A stretch of 64,000 nucleotides of DNA from Endothia cerciana (lineage: Eukaryota; Ascomycota; Sordariomycetes; Diaporthales; Cryphonectriaceae). The notes beneath the pieces are model-generated. The model ran no database searches. It was not told where the DNA came from and saw nothing but the letters and a program-made list of their open reading frames with translations. Position 1 is the first letter of the stretch; each line of letters opens with the position of its first letter. The stretch spans positions 124,001-188,000 of the forward strand of contig JALRMH010000061.1 in NCBI GenBank assembly GCA_026119935.1. Direction: 5' to 3'. A program made the translations under genes and the position numbers. Shown here one piece after another: positions 33,531-46,700 of this stretch.

Positions 33531-34890
33531 CTTGGATGTTGACACGTTTGCTGATTTGCGGTGTTTCCCAGGGTGGGAGGTGACTGATAAGCAGGGTGGT
33601 AAAGATCTCAGCGTCCAGCCTGATACTCCGCAGAGGAATAGAGGTTCAAGTGAATTCTCATCTGGGTGCCTCATGTTTCCAATCTATTTGCCGGACACCA
33701 AGATCTGTATGACCTGCTCTGCACGTCATCCATCACGCATCCTTTCCCAGGGTTCGTAACCCGAATTTGGAACCGCTGCAGTTTAGTCCGTTGGTGTTCC
33801 ACACTGACGTTCCTGGCTAAAGCAAAATCGCCAAGGCCTGCGCAGCGTAAACTGGAGTGGCCCGTGGGTGATCTCTTCCACTGTTTGGCCCAGGACCTGA
33901 ACTGCCTTGGTGTCTTTAGGACAGAGTGTAAATCCAGTGGATGGTGGACTCCAGACCCGACGGGGAATACTATTGTAGTAGCAAATTTCCCCCTACACGA
34001 ACAATGATTGAAGAGGAGCATTGGCCTGGGGGAGGGAGGCCCTGTCAAATCCGTGTAAGACCATTGGTTGGCTGTAGGAAGAGGCTTATACGCCCGCCGG
34101 GATGACTTTCGCTGATTTATCGAGGAAGCCAAAACTATCGGTATTGTCCTTGTTCATTTCATTGTCCTTTTTACTGAGAATACTCAGGTCGTTCTGTCAA
34201 AAGCATGCTGAGGGTAGAGACTGGGGTGTCCGTCAGCAGACCCTCAGCGACCCTCAGCGACAGTTTCGCCGCTCCGGTCATGGGCTCTGTGAGGGTGCGA
34301 CTAGTCCCGGGGAAATTGCACTTCAAGCTGTTCAACACTGTTGCTCCACTAGTGTTACAGGTGCCATTGGTGCTTCTGATTACGTGCTCACAACTTATGA
34401 TGTTGTTTGTGTTCAACACTCACCTATTGGAAAAGTGGGGAGGGGGGGAAATATGAGGATGGGGAGCATAAAGAGGTTCACTTCTGGTGCGGGTATCTTG
34501 GTCTTCTTTGACCTCTCTCGTCCCCATCGGAATTCTGATTCCTTACTGTTGTGCTTACGAAAGGCGTAATAAACTGAAAAGTCCATCCCCTAAAGTGCAA
34601 CAACCTGTCAACGTGCTGTTGCCTTGTTCGTTTTGGAGGACGTTGTCAGCCTCTACTGCAGAGGCGACATGAAGTCGAACTTTTGCAGCGAGGATCGGGA
34701 ACTACATGCCCTAATCCACAACGTCTCAGGATACAAAGACAAAGGGCTTTTCATAGCATAGTAGATTTATTTAGCTTAATATAGGGTGACTTTGGTGCTC
34801 GTACAATATCCTGTGAGACCAATTCCTGTGTTTTCCTCATTCAGAAATTCCATCACTCATTCGCACACTACCCTCCGTTCTCTCTTAGAT
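33531..34890. other. Intergenic, no gene seen
   Basis: 1.36 kb. A minus-strand open frame of 153 codons at 33671-34132 has no recognisable domain. A 10-bp tandem duplication (CCCTCAGCGA twice) lies near 34240-34260. The right end is the 3' flank of formate dehydrogenase. Confidence 0.5.
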
Positions 34891-36966
34891 TTATTTCTTA
34901 GCACGCTGGCCGTAGGCCTTTGTGGCGTAGTCGCCGCCGATAACGATCAGGTCCTCGGGGCGGTAGTCGAACTTGCCGGTCAGGTACGACTCCAGGATGT
35001 TCTTGGTGCCGATGGCGTAGCGTTTCTGGGCGTCGAGCGAGGTACCGGACATGTGGGGCACCATGGCATTGCCGCCGCCGAAGGGGTTCTTGGCGTAGCG
35101 CAGGGGGTGGTCCTTGGGCGCGGGCTGGGGGAACCACACATCACCACCGTAGCCGCGGAGATGGCCGGATTTGAGGGCCTCGGCAACATCCTCCTTGACG
35201 ACGATGGCGCCACGGGCGGTGTTGACGAGCCATGAGCCTGCAGATTGTGAGAGTCAGCCACCAATATCTCTTCGCTCCACTCTCCCCCCGGGGGGGGGGT
35301 GTCTCCCAGTGGTATTGCAAACATACCCTTCTTCATCTTGCTGATCAGTTCCTTGTTGAACAGACCACGGGTCTTCTCGTGCAGCGGGCAGTTGATGGTG
35401 ACAACATCGCACTGTGCCAGCATCTCCTCGAGGTCCTCAACCCGCCTGCAGCCAATCTCCTGCTCCTTCTCGGGGCCCAGAGGCTGGTAGTCGTAGTACA
35501 GCAGCTCCTTGCAGTCGAAGGGCTTGAGACGGCGCAGAACACGCTCGCCGATGCGGCCGACGGCAACGGTACCGACGACCTTGCCCTCAAGATCGAACTC
35601 GTTCTTGGCAGCGGCAGCGACATCCCACTCACCGGCCTCGATCATCTCGTGGGCGGGAACGAAGTTGCGAACAAGGGTCAGGATGGTCATGACAACGTGC
35701 TCGGCAACGGAGACAACATTGGAACCTGTCACCTCGGCGACGGTGATGCCACCGTTGGTGGTGTTGGCGGCGTTCAGGTCGACATGGTCAGAGCCGATAC
35801 CAGCGGTCACGGCCAGCTTCAGGTTCTTGGCCTTGCCGAGGCGCTCGGCGGTCAGGTAGCCAGGGTGGAAGCTGCCGAAGAAGATAAGGTTAGCACCACG
35901 TTTCGGCATAACACCACTAGAATCTCGAGGGTCGTCGTCTGCGAGGAGACTATTGAGTTCCCCACATATGCTAGGGGCTTGATACTGCCCATGGGACATG
36001 CCGGTAGACGACCCCGGGGAGAAGACGTGGACGTACGGAGTTGTGATGATGATCTCAGCGTCGACGAGCTCCTTGTCAAATGTCGAATTCTCGCCCTCCT
36101 TATCAGAGGTGGTGACGAGTGTGTGACCTTGGTCCTCGAGCCATTTCCGAAGGCCGAGCTCGTTCTGGGTGGTGCCGAGCAGCTCGGGAACCTGGATGTG
36201 ATTGGAGAATCCCGCGTCAGCCTCCAGCGATCTTTACGTCCTCGCGAATCTCGGTTGCCTAGCTCCAGCCCAGCCATCAGCTCCGGCGGATTGGATTTCT
36301 CCACAGACTCCATATGTTTCCATCTGCCGCCCTGGCTCCAAAAGGCCAAGCCAGCAACGGTAGCTCTCCGCCAGCTGCAGCTCATGCTCCACCTCCTCGT
36401 GCTCTCTCCCGTGGGCTTTTACCCCGCATCGCGTAAAAACGCCCAGCCGCAATTACAGAATGGACGATGGTCGGTCTGGGCGGAACAAGCTCTCGTCTGT
36501 CCCTCCCAAGCCCTTGGCTCTTGCGGTGCCACAGGAGAGAAGTGGGAGAGTCGTGGGCAGAGAGGGGCAAGCGGTGGGATCTGTTGCTTTCCCCCTGCAG
36601 ATATCGTGCATGCTGCTAGGGGAGGGGACCGGTGCAGAGCGCGAGCTGGGGAGGGTTATCTGAACTAACCTCCTCGGCGTGCTTGCCGCCATCGTAAAGA
36701 ACCATCAGAACCTTGACCTTTTCACGGGGAAAACCAGTCAGCGATCGGATCGTTGTGGACGGTCCCAGCCTGTTCCGACATGTCGTGCTCGCGACACTGA
36801 GTGCGTCGTTGGTAGCAGCCTGCCTCGAGGTCACGCCCGCAGCTCGTGCGGTCGACGACCTCAGGCTCGACGAGAGGGCAGCCGAGGCGAAGTGCAGGCC
36901 TCTGGTGCGCGAAGCAACGGAACCGACAGAGCGGGCTAAGGGGCGGGAAAGAGAACTAAGTACCAT
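34891..36966 (-). CDS. NAD-dependent formate dehydrogenase
   Basis: Oxidises formate to CO2 with NAD+ (D-2-hydroxyacid dehydrogenase family). Exons complement(36670-36966, 36037-36191, 35327-35871, 34891-35237) give 447 residues. Joins restore KHAEE|VPELLGTT, IITTP|FHPGYLT and KKG|SWLVNTARGA. Motifs are the cofactor loop GTVAVGRIGERVL, the substrate segment TAGIGSDHVDLNAAN and MVPHMSGTSLDAQ with the catalytic His. Exon 1 encodes an Arg/Ser/Ala-rich leader of about 78 residues before KVLMVLYDGGKHAEE, suggesting mitochondrial import; many fungal forms start right at that motif. Intron 1 is unusually long at 478 bp (36192-36669). A long plus-strand open frame opposite this gene is a codon-bias shadow. 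Confidence 0.95.
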
Positions 36967-38968
36967 CTTGACTGATTATCCCTGTCGGCAGGAGGATCCA
37001 GAGTACGTTGGGGACGGGCTCTAGAGAGGCTGGCAGGTTGGACGGATCAACGGCTGTTGGGTCGTAGCTATATATGTAGCCAGGAGGAGGCTCGGAGGGC
37101 TCGGGATGTGATGTAGCTGCGTTTGGAAGAGGAAAGGTTGGTTACCGAGCAGGAATGGCCTGAGGGGGAGCAAGGCTTCTGATTTATATGTTTCACGCCC
37201 AGGAACCGGAGCAAAGTTTCGAGACGGATGGTCCAACGTAACGGATTGCCGTGACTAGGCAGGAAAGCGGATGGGGAGGGAGGAGAAGACTAGTGGAGCA
37301 TCTTGCATCGTGTGGTCGTCTGGGCGACCCGACCTTCGTTGCCGCCGAGGTTTGGCTTTGCGGCTTGTCGAGCCGACCCCTGAGAGATGTGGCATCGCAG
37401 CTGGACGCACTCATTGATGACCAGCGATAGGATATCATCAATGAGACCTCGCGACTCCTTCGGGGAATGCCCTTGAGATTGCCATACTGCCTGCGACATT
37501 TGGTGACACCAAGGCACGATAGTGCGTGCGGTGTCCCTGCCAGATTCCATTACCTCATGAGAAGGTCTCGTGGAGTCTACCCTGCCAGGCATGAAGGGGG
37601 AGAGGCATTGAAGAGCGGGTTCACAATACGCACTACTACCGGCCCGAATGCCCTGTGCCAGGCCGTGCCCAGCAGGCCAGCTCTGGTATCGACCTACATG
37701 TCCTCCCGTAGCCGCGCACGCTCTCCTCTCCTCCTCTCCTCCCCTCCTCGAGACGACGAACTTGGAGTCGACCCTCCAGGGCCGAGACAGCCCTCATCCG
37801 GGGAGCTGCGTCAGGCCGTGGCATGGCCGCGAGTGGCGATGCTCGCCCGCCTCTCCTCCCACTCCTCGTGTGCCACCAGTTGACCCCGCAGTCGAGGTCG
37901 GCCCCTCTCTCCTCTAGCCTACACTTCGCGACCAGGGGCTCTGACCGTCTGGTGTTGTGCTACTGGGCCGTACGCCCTAGCTCGTCCTCAACGGGGAAAG
38001 TTGGGGGGTTCGGTGTCTGCGTTGCGGAGGAAACGGGCGGTCGTTTCTCGGCATTTGCTCGGGATGTGACCTGTGGGAAGGGCTTGTGATGGCCGAATCG
38101 AGTGGGTACCAAGCCGCGATCTGACGATGGTGTGGGGTTGCTCCTGGCCAAACACCCACTGGTCTGTCCTCGATCCTCGGATGGATGGGCTCCAACAGCG
38201 GAACCACAACCTTGTTGTTGCAGGTCAGGCGGTCGGACGGTGCGGGTGCTTGATCATCCATCGCCTTCCGCTCTGTTCTGAGGACCTTGATGGCGATGGC
38301 TAGACCAGCCAATTAGCCTCCAGAACTGAGGCGGGAGGGGTGAGAATTTGGGGGGGGGGGGGTGACAAGATCGCTGACTAAGTGACGTGGGACTTTTGTC
38401 CCCCTATTCCCCTTACCCTCCTTCTTCCTTCTTCCCCCTTCCTCCTTCGTCCTTCCTCCTTCAACTTCAACCTCCTCCCCAAAAATCATCACCAGTTCCT
38501 GACTGAGCAGGTGTCTATGGATGACAACATTTGCACACCGAGACCTGTCCCGTGTCTTCTGCTGACAAGGATTTGGGCGAGCTGCTCGGACATGGACGGT
38601 GCACCTCCCGCTGCAAAGAGTTCACCCTGGCTTCGCAGTCCTCGCGAACACAACGGCTTCACTTCGACCCGTCGTCGCGGACATGTCAAAGACTACGTCG
38701 CGCCTTGGAGACTTGGCAGCGACCGGAGGCGCCAGACCTTGCAGTGCAGGTGGCATGGCCAGACAACCATCGTCCTACAACACACGGGAACATATATGCC
38801 AAGATCAACAATGTCTTTTACACGCTATCGTACAGACGCCATGGGGAGGAGCCAGGAGTGCTCAGCAGTCGTACTGCCGTCATGCATGCCCTCGTCCTCC
38901 GTCTAACAGGAGCCCTGAACCTGTCTACCTAGACACAACCAACTTTTTGACGAGCAGATGCGGAGGTC
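36967..38968. other. Intergenic, formate dehydrogenase upstream region
   Basis: 2.0 kb with no recognisable gene on either strand. It has GGAGG/CTCCTCTCC-rich stretches (about 37080-37290 and 37715-37750), a 13-nt poly-G at 38350-38362 and a long plus-strand pyrimidine tract at 38400-38480 (CTTCCTCC-like). Confidence 0.5.
38350..38362 (+). repeat. Poly-G tract, 13 nt
   Basis: Intergenic homopolymer, immediately left of a pyrimidine-rich tract. Confidence 0.75.
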
Positions 38969-39811
38969 TCAACCCCTCCGACTCGAGACTTTTACTTTCT
39001 CAACCCTCTTCCTCGCGGTCATCAGCAGAAACCTCGGGCAGACACCCTCGACCCAGTCAGGATGCTTCCTCGTCTTTTGCTCCGTGGCACCCCACTCGCC
39101 CATCTGGACCACCTCAAAGCCCGCCCCCACCAGCAGCGCAAAGTACGAGCTCAGCGTCCGGTGCTGCTTCTTGACGTCTTGGACCAGCCAGTTGATGCTC
39201 CTCTCCCCTTCGTCGAAGTAGCTGTCCACCGGCCACTGGTCCACCTCCCCGTCCGGCGTCTTCGTGAAGCCAGGCCTCGTCGGTGCCGTGAGGAAGGGAT
39301 GCTCGATCGAAAACACAAACAGCCCTCCTTGGCTCAGAGACGCATACACCTGGTGCATCACATTCTCGATGTTCTTGACGTAGTGCAGCGCTAGGCCGCA
39401 GAAGACCAGATCGTACACACCCGTCCGCAACACCAGCTTCTCCAGGTCCACTCTCGAAAAGCTGATCAGCCCCTCCTCAAACGTCCTGTCAACAGTCCCC
39501 ACCATGGACCCAGGCGCACCACGCTTGTCGGCTTCCGACTTTGATGTGCGTGTTCTGCTCTCTGCCTTCCGGAGCATATTTACGCTGATGTCGCAGGCGT
39601 CGACCTCGCGCGCTCCCCTGGAGATGCACCACCGGCTGAACCAGCCCTCGCCGCACGCCAGGTCGAGCACCTTCTTGTTGTTCAGGTTGGAGGGCAGCAT
39701 CGCCTGCAGCTCCGGCCACTCTGAGGCCCCCTGGGCTCCCTTGAGCGCGCGTGGGAATTCGGCATATTTCTGGAAGAATTCCGGGTTGTCGTACATGTTT
39801 TGGGCCGACAT
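38969..39811 (-). CDS. Class I SAM-dependent methyltransferase
   Basis: Single exon of 280 residues. The start is ATG 39811 (MSAQNMYDNPEFFQKY); the upstream frame to 40033 lacks similarity. Motif I is KVLDLACGEGWFSRW, the acidic loop after strand 2 is EVDACDISVNML, and post-motif GVYDLVFCGLALHYV and GGLFVFSIEHPF follow. It resembles the methyltransferase type 11 group, small-molecule or quinone-like methylases of uncertain substrate. There is no targeting peptide, so it is probably cytosolic. A Trp/Asp-rich lid (DQWPVDSYFDEG) is typical of fungal and bacterial homologues. The nearest neighbours are distant and give no pathway hint. Confidence 0.87.
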   Translation of the reverse strand: MSAQNMYDNPEFFQKYAEFPRALKGAQGASEWPELQAMLPSNLNNKKVLDLACGEGWFSRWCISRGAREVDACDISVNMLRKAESRTRTSKSEADKRGAPGSMVGTVDRTFEEGLISFSRVDLEKLVLRTGVYDLVFCGLALHYVKNIENVMHQVYASLSQGGLFVFSIEHPFLTAPTRPGFTKTPDGEVDQWPVDSYFDEGERSINWLVQDVKKQHRTLSSYFALLVGAGFEVVQMGEWGATEQKTRKHPDWVEGVCPRFLLMTARKRVEKVKVSSRRG

Positions 39812-42800
39812 TGCGCCTGCACTTGTTGCGGTTATGATGGTAGGTGAGACAGGTAAGCCGGCGTGTATTGTCTTAAAGATAAGAATGTGAATTGGTAAGT
39901 GTCGGATTCCTCTTTTGTGTTTATGGTGTGAGAATCCGAATAGTTCTATGCGAATGTATAGTGTGCTGAAGTGTGACACGGTCCTTTTGGTGGTCTCAGC
40001 TTGTGGTCTGATAATGAACTGAGCAGAATGCAATATGGGTTGACGAGAAATTACCAGGCTCAGGAGATCTGTTGAGCATTCGCCATTATATACTCAACCA
40101 ACCAAGACATAGATAGACACCGCGTCTATGGATTTCGTCCGCAGCTCTCACTGTGTCAGTTGAAACCCGCCCAGTATCCTTCCGAAGTGTTACACACACG
40201 CCTTGGAGAGGATCCCGCGTATGAGCTGAGCCGGCGTGGTCTGCCGCTGCACAACACGTCGAGCTGATCGGCTTGACAGCACATCCGGCCTCATCACCAC
40301 GCGCGGCCTCATACGATTAACAGCTCTGGATCCGACACTCGCCTATTTTCGAAAATAAACCTTCCTCGCCATAGGAGGCCCGTATGCACGGCTCGCTCCA
40401 CCTTGTGCGACTCCTGTACCGCCCTTTCGGATGATGAATGCCTGACAGCACTGGGTGACCTGACATGTGGAGCCGGTCATTCCAATATGTAACGCAGCAG
40501 GCCCGGGAATTCTGGCCGGGGAAGGGAACTTTCAAGGGAGGTCACATGCGGAGTTGACGCCCTTGCATGATTGGTCAAGCAGAGGACAACGTTGACACAG
40601 GCGTGGTTGCACACGTGCCTGAGCCTTTGTCTTTTATCTGACTCCTTCAAGCCTGATCACCAAAAAATGGAAGAGGACGAGCATAGCATACTCTGGTGAT
40701 AAAACCCTGCACAGACTCCGAATTATCCCTCGCTACTGGCTGCTGGATGAGTTGTCGCCGACCCTCGACACACGGGGACTAGCCGTATGACGGGGCGGCC
40801 GGAACGGGAGATGACAGCTCGTGGCTGGCGTTGTGCATAAATGTTGGTGCGACTGTCTTAGGCTATGCCGCGTCTGGCGGTCGATCTCGAGCACGTCCCT
40901 TCCTGCAGGTCTGCCGGATCTGAGTTGTTCAAAGAACTGTGAGAGGGCGGAATCTGCGTTCGACTGCAAGCTACCAACTCAGGTGGGGCGTACCACTAGC
41001 TAGGGAAGGCTATCTGCGTGGTCATGGTACACAAGAGGGTGCAGAGCCCCTAAATGATACGTAACCGAGCGAGGCCGATATTGCGCGGCCCAACGGGAGG
41101 ACCTGACGATCACTGACGAAGGGAGAGGGCGGGATTCCAGAAGTCTTCTAACTAGGAAGACCATCCGTGGTTCATGCGCGCTGATGCTGGGATCATTATC
41201 CAGCCTACCAGGTCAACAGGTAAGCAAGAACTTCGCGATACGCAAGCTGTGGTTCAACAAATCATTCCTGTCCTGGCTGAGATGGGCGCGAGTTTGTTGT
41301 ACAAGAAATTTACCTTTCCTTGTTCATTTCTTTCGTCCTTGGTCCCCCCACCATCTCGCCAGAGGATTGCTCTGTGATGTTAAGAGAGTAGGACCGATGC
41401 GCACATCCTTCGTTGTCTACCCAGCTTCATGCCAATGCCCATTTTCCCACGGCGAAAGGTATGCGATTGTCCTGGTCCCGGCCAGTTCATGTACGGCGGG
41501 CGTATGACGATGGGCTCGCCGCGGAGCAGGCAATATCCTCACGGACCGAAGGGTCGATTTCAAAAGCACTTATGCCCGCTTAGACCTCTGGATGGTCTCA
41601 TCCCCGAGTGCGACTGGCGCCGCTCAGTGTGCGATTTGTCCGGACGGCAGCTGCTAGCTTCCAGAAGTAAAGTTTCGGCTTGACGCCTGTCGTCATGAAC
41701 AGCCCACCTCACGCCCTCGCACGGCAGCAACTCTGTCCTCCCACAGCACCACGCTATGGCCTCTCCTGCTCACACGTGATGCTGCGGCTCCAGAGCTCGT
41801 ACTCAGACACCAGACCAAGCCATTCACGTGTCGTTGGCAGGTTGGGTGCCGCTGACAGGCCCCGTGTAACGGCGGGAGGATAACCAAAACAGACCCCCCC
41901 AATAAAACAACTGAGACTAGGAACGCCGGCAAACGTCTCGAAGCAGCGACAAGCTGGCCTCTGCCGACCAACCGGGGGACCCGAAGCAACCGAAAGACGA
42001 CCCCAGCTGGTCCCTCAGCCGGTCGTGGTCGTACAGCTGAGGCAGAGCCTATGTGGGCGGCCCCTGACTGTCGGCCGTACCACTCAGGTACACGGGGAGA
42101 CCTGCCAGAGACGACGACGGCGGCCGCGAACCTGACACGGTGGTACAGCCTCTTTCGAGGAGGCTTCCCGCAGATCGTCAGGGAGCATGTTCATGCGTGT
42201 CATTTAGCTCGAGGCCTGGCGCCAGGGAAGCGCAGCTGGCGTCGTACCGTGAGGGGGGGAGGGGCGAAGGGCTCAACACGACGAGAGAAGGAAAAAAAAA
42301 AAAGAAAGTCGGCTGTTGACATCCCTAAGTTGACAGGCGAGGAAGAGGCCACTTCGGTCCACGCCCGGCGGAAAAGCAATGTCTCGGACGTCAGACGGGT
42401 GGCTAACATTAGCTGCTGGGTGACAGGACGCTGTCATCATGAACTGACCTGTATCATCAGAGTCAACGGCGCGAATAAGGCTTGGGGGTCAGCTGTAAGA
42501 CTTGCTGAGGATGACGTGTTTAGGGAGATGTCTGGGGGCTCAGATAGCTGCCACCAGAGACACCTGGCTTGCCCGGCCTCCGCAGCCTGAGGGCTCAGCT
42601 GTCACCAGGCGCGACGCAAACTTGAATCTCCGCGTGTCTCGCAGAAGTTCTGGGCTGCGTGGGTCTGACCGCGTCCCTTGTATCGCGGAACGAGCGGGCC
42701 AGCCTCAGCGGAATCAATCTACCTGTCTTGAACGAGAGATATCGGCGGTGTAATTCACGTGGCGAGGCTCAAGAAGGACTCGATCCGGAGAGCAATGTCT

Positions 42801-43736
42801 CGGACGCGGGCCTGCGGAGGCTCGGAGCTCGTCTCTGTTGCAGTAATATCGGAAGCTCAGAGATGTACCAGTGCTGTAGACCGCTATCTAGTGTAATGCT
42901 ACGGTGCAGTGGGGCCATCCACAGACATGTCTGGTCTGACCGCTCTACTTTTACTCAGCTACTTTACTTTGCACAGTCCAATTCATCAATTGGACACTGA
43001 AAAGACAACCAGGCTCGCAAAGCGGCCAATGAAACGACCCTTGCGATCTGCTGGTTGATCGGGATAAATCCAAGCTGTCGCTAGGTAGGCACGCTGCTGG
43101 CGTGCAACCGGTTTGTCTTCAACATACCTTCGGTGTTCAGCTCGTCTGCCTACATGAGATGCCAGAGTCACGCGGTATCATCTATTCCCAGGTTCTGCCC
43201 CTCGCGAAGTTCATCGTCTCGGCCGATTCCATCCCTTAATCCCGACTCAGGAGGCTGCGAATCGGCACTTGGTGGTCTGATCATCTGTTGCTGCTGTGAC
43301 GCCCAAAAAGAGTCAATAGACCGAGGTGGGTCTCTGTTTGAGATGTTGCCGCTGTTTGACAAGAAACGCGGATAGCCATGCACCCGCAACATCTCTGCGG
43401 GCGATGTGGGCGATTCAGACTGCTGAAAACTAGATGGAAGAGCGAAAAGCACGCCGGTAGCGCTGCCGGCCTCGAGAGATGACAACAGTGGCCATCGACC
43501 AGCGATTCGTAACAAACATAGGAATAGACCCGGTGGCGCCATGTACTCGAGGAGGAGGCATAGTCCAGCACGTTGGCGTTCAAATCGTCTCACGAATTGT
43601 TGTAGGTGGCGCAGTAGTCCACTGTTGTCTTCGCTGGTGTAAGCCGGCGGCTCGCCTGTGGGGAGCGCAGGCTCTGTCGATGCGCCTGTTGTTGGGGATC
43701 CACCATCCCTGAGCTACCTGAACCTCAGATGAAACA
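39812..43736. other. Gene-poor gap
   Basis: 3.9 kb without a supported gene. The open frames are short and overlap on both strands with stop-rich alternatives, and no family motif was recognised. An A-rich run is present at about 42293-42304. I see no transposon ends or strong AT-bias like repeat-induced mutation. Confidence 0.5.
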
Positions 43737-46700
43737 TTAATTCGAATAATTCGAACTACCAGAACGAGCCTCTCTTGGACTGTACGGCGGTAGTTGTTCG
43801 TGTCTGCTGGTCGTCACCGGAATGGAGTTGTCCGCGGGGCTACTCGCTGGTTGCGTCCACAACACCGCCTTGGCCATCATTTTCGCGAAATACTCCTGAA
43901 CAAACGACTCAGTATAGTAGCTGTGGTTCGCATCATGTGCGGCTACAAGATTGTGTGCAAGTTCGTGCGCCACCACCACGAACCACCACACGGAAGCCTC
44001 AACTCTGCCCTCCGCTCCCTGCCGCCCGATTTCTCTCATCTTGTTGTGGTGCAGCTGCAAGAAGAAGCGCAGGTTGCAGAAGATGCTTCCGTTCGTGTTA
44101 AATGCGATGCAAGGACCTTCCTCGTCAAAGTGGATCTGCATGGCGGTGGTCGAGACTCCGTAAATATCGGCAACATCTCGAAGTAAATTCTCGAACTTTG
44201 AGATCGCCTCGCTGTTTTGGCCGAGAAACGTCATGTGGTCCGTGGAGATAGACTTGTCCAGGTATACCTTCATGCCACGCGGTGCCTGGGCCACAAAGAC
44301 AATGTTCTGCGCCGGCGTGCTGTCGCAGTACGTCGCTTGCTCCTTGATCTCCTGTGTCCGTGGCGGACTAAAGACCCTGGAGGAGTCATGCGGTCGCGTC
44401 GAGCGGATAGCCTGGAGCAGATTGTTCTGTACTACCGCAGGAGAGGTGACCCGTCCGTTATCTCCAGGACCCCGTGGCTGTGACGGACCTGACTGGGCCT
44501 GGCCTGTCTTAGTCTCAGGCTCAGCGTTTGTCAATAGGTTGTCCATTGCCTCCTCTGCTTCCTCGTCCCTATCAAGGCCGAACCTGCGTGAGATATTGGA
44601 AAAGAAGCCTTTGCTGCGCCTTCCATTCTGGGCCATGGGTGGAGGTTCAGGAGAATCTGGATCAAAGGACCCTGGCATGGCACCGGGGAGGCCCGAAGAA
44701 GATTGCTTTGGCGTCTTGGGCCGCCTAGTCTCAGCCTCCGAAGTAGCTTTTTGTTGACGCGCCCACTCTTCTTCTCTCTCCTTGATCCTCTGCTCCTCTG
44801 CTTGGAGTGCCTTTCGTCGCTCCTCTTCGGCAATTCGAGCCTCCTCTGCTTTGGCCCGCAGGATTCTGTCGACATTATAGCCGCGAGCCCTGAGGTCCAG
44901 AAGATTGAGCTTGAGGAAGGGCTCGAAAAAGAAGTATGACTGTTGGTTGTGGCGTGTCAAGATCAGAGTGCAGACTGCTTGGCCGACTTGATACATGTCT
45001 GGTTTGCTCCCTTGGTCGGCGGCAATGTAGAGAGTATGCCCTGTTGAAGCCCTCATGGCCATTGCTGCTCTTTTCTCTGTGTGAGACTTGTGTTGACCTC
45101 GTAGAGTACGGCGAAGTTGGACACTCTGGACAACCTCGACATGAAGATTCTTGTCCAACCATTTCGCATCATGCTTGATCGAGTCCCTCGAGATGTGCCG
45201 ATACTCGTGAAGGAACAGCTTCGTGCGTTCCTGTTGAGAGTTAGCTTATTGTTACTAAAGCAAAACGGAATACACATCAACTCACCAAAATGTGTTTTCT
45301 CAGCCAGACAGCGCCTTCCTGGTTGGGAGTTGGTTTTCCAACATGTGCGTCTTTTTGCACCAGACTGCTAATACTTGGAGATCCCAGAGACAGGTAAAAG
45401 GCTTCCAGAGTCTCATCCTCCGGCGCAGAGAGCAGGTGCTCACGGAACAGTCGAAAGCTGTAGAAGTCGTCCGCAATCACGATCTCTGATGGAGAGGCAA
45501 GTTGAGCTCCCCGAACAGACTCGCCGTAGTCATCATCCTCGGACGCCTTAGCCTTAGAGGAAGGAATCTCCTTGAAGGCCATCAGCCACTTCTCTTGCTT
45601 CATTTTTCGGTACAGGTCCTTGTCCCTCTTCAGGGTCAAGATGTCGGCCGCCAAGGATCGCAAGATGTCCAGATACTTCTCTGAGCTACCCACAGTGGTC
45701 CACAAGCGAACGGGCTCGTTACAGGCGAAGGTGGCGATCTCGTGCTTTGTCGGTTCCATCTTCGCTCCGCATCTGAGTAAGAAGGCATGGGCCACATCCC
45801 CAAAGTCCACAAAATCGAAAATCTCCCCGTAAGTCGCCCCCGTGCCTAGATAGACGTTCTGCGGTGGGACAAGAGTCACACCATTTGAGACCTCCGTGTT
45901 CTTAGTCCGTAGGGGATCGCCCGAACGGTTGCGCCGCTGGACCGGGACGAAGGGCGCTGCTCTCAGCTTGGCTAGGCTGCCTTGACCCAGGTCGGCCACC
46001 CGGGTCGCAAAGTAATTGAAGAGTGTGATGGCGGCTGATCGATCTTTTGGAGGATTTGCAATGAGCTTCGTCACACATGAGTCTACCGGAGGCTCACGAG
46101 CAACGCCGAACTTGTTAGCGTGCACATGAAGGTCTCTCGCCAGGAAGTTAAAGCCCAACACAGAAGCTTGCTCATTCGTGTAGCAAGCGGACGGAGGGAC
46201 CAGCTGTTTCGCGTTGCCTTGGAGTGGCATGATGGGTTTGTTCGTGCCCCCAATATCAAAAGCGGCATAGCCGTTGATGTGGTGATATTTGATAAAATAG
46301 TTTCTGGCCTTGTCTCTGAGCGACGCATCAGAAGATGTCATCAACTCAATCAACTCCGGCACCGTAGGGTGAGGCCTCAGGCCTAGACTGGAAAGGAAGC
46401 GACCCTCCTTACTAGCCACGCGGAAGCTTCCTGGCGGACCCGGCCATTGCAATAGAGGTGCTCCTAGCTCACGAAGCTCTGACTTGGGCTCGAACAGCTC
46501 AGAGACCTTGTAAAGTTGTGACGATGCCTGTGTGGACTCCATGCCACGCGGACCTGCTTCTGCGGGACATATCGGAGAGTTCCTCAATTTCTTCATGTCG
46601 TCTGCGGGAATGTCATCTTTCACAGAAGCGAGGTATTTTATGAGCTCCATATGGCTCCACGGTTTCTGTGTGTTCTCTCCGGATGGTTTCAGTAGGCGGG

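Noticed and set aside
33671..34132. Minus-strand open frame of 153 codons left of formate dehydrogenase
   Set aside because: No recognisable motif and not continuous with the broken dehydrogenase.
35232..36668. Plus-strand open frame of 478 codons opposite formate dehydrogenase
   Set aside because: It is antisense to three exons and two introns of a well-supported conserved gene; Leu/Val/Gly-rich translation is typical of GC-skewed codon shadows and shows no domain.
42051..42590. Plus-strand open frame of 179 codons in the gene-poor gap
   Set aside because: Contains a run of Lys from an A-tract and no family-like segments; similar frames occur on the other strand.
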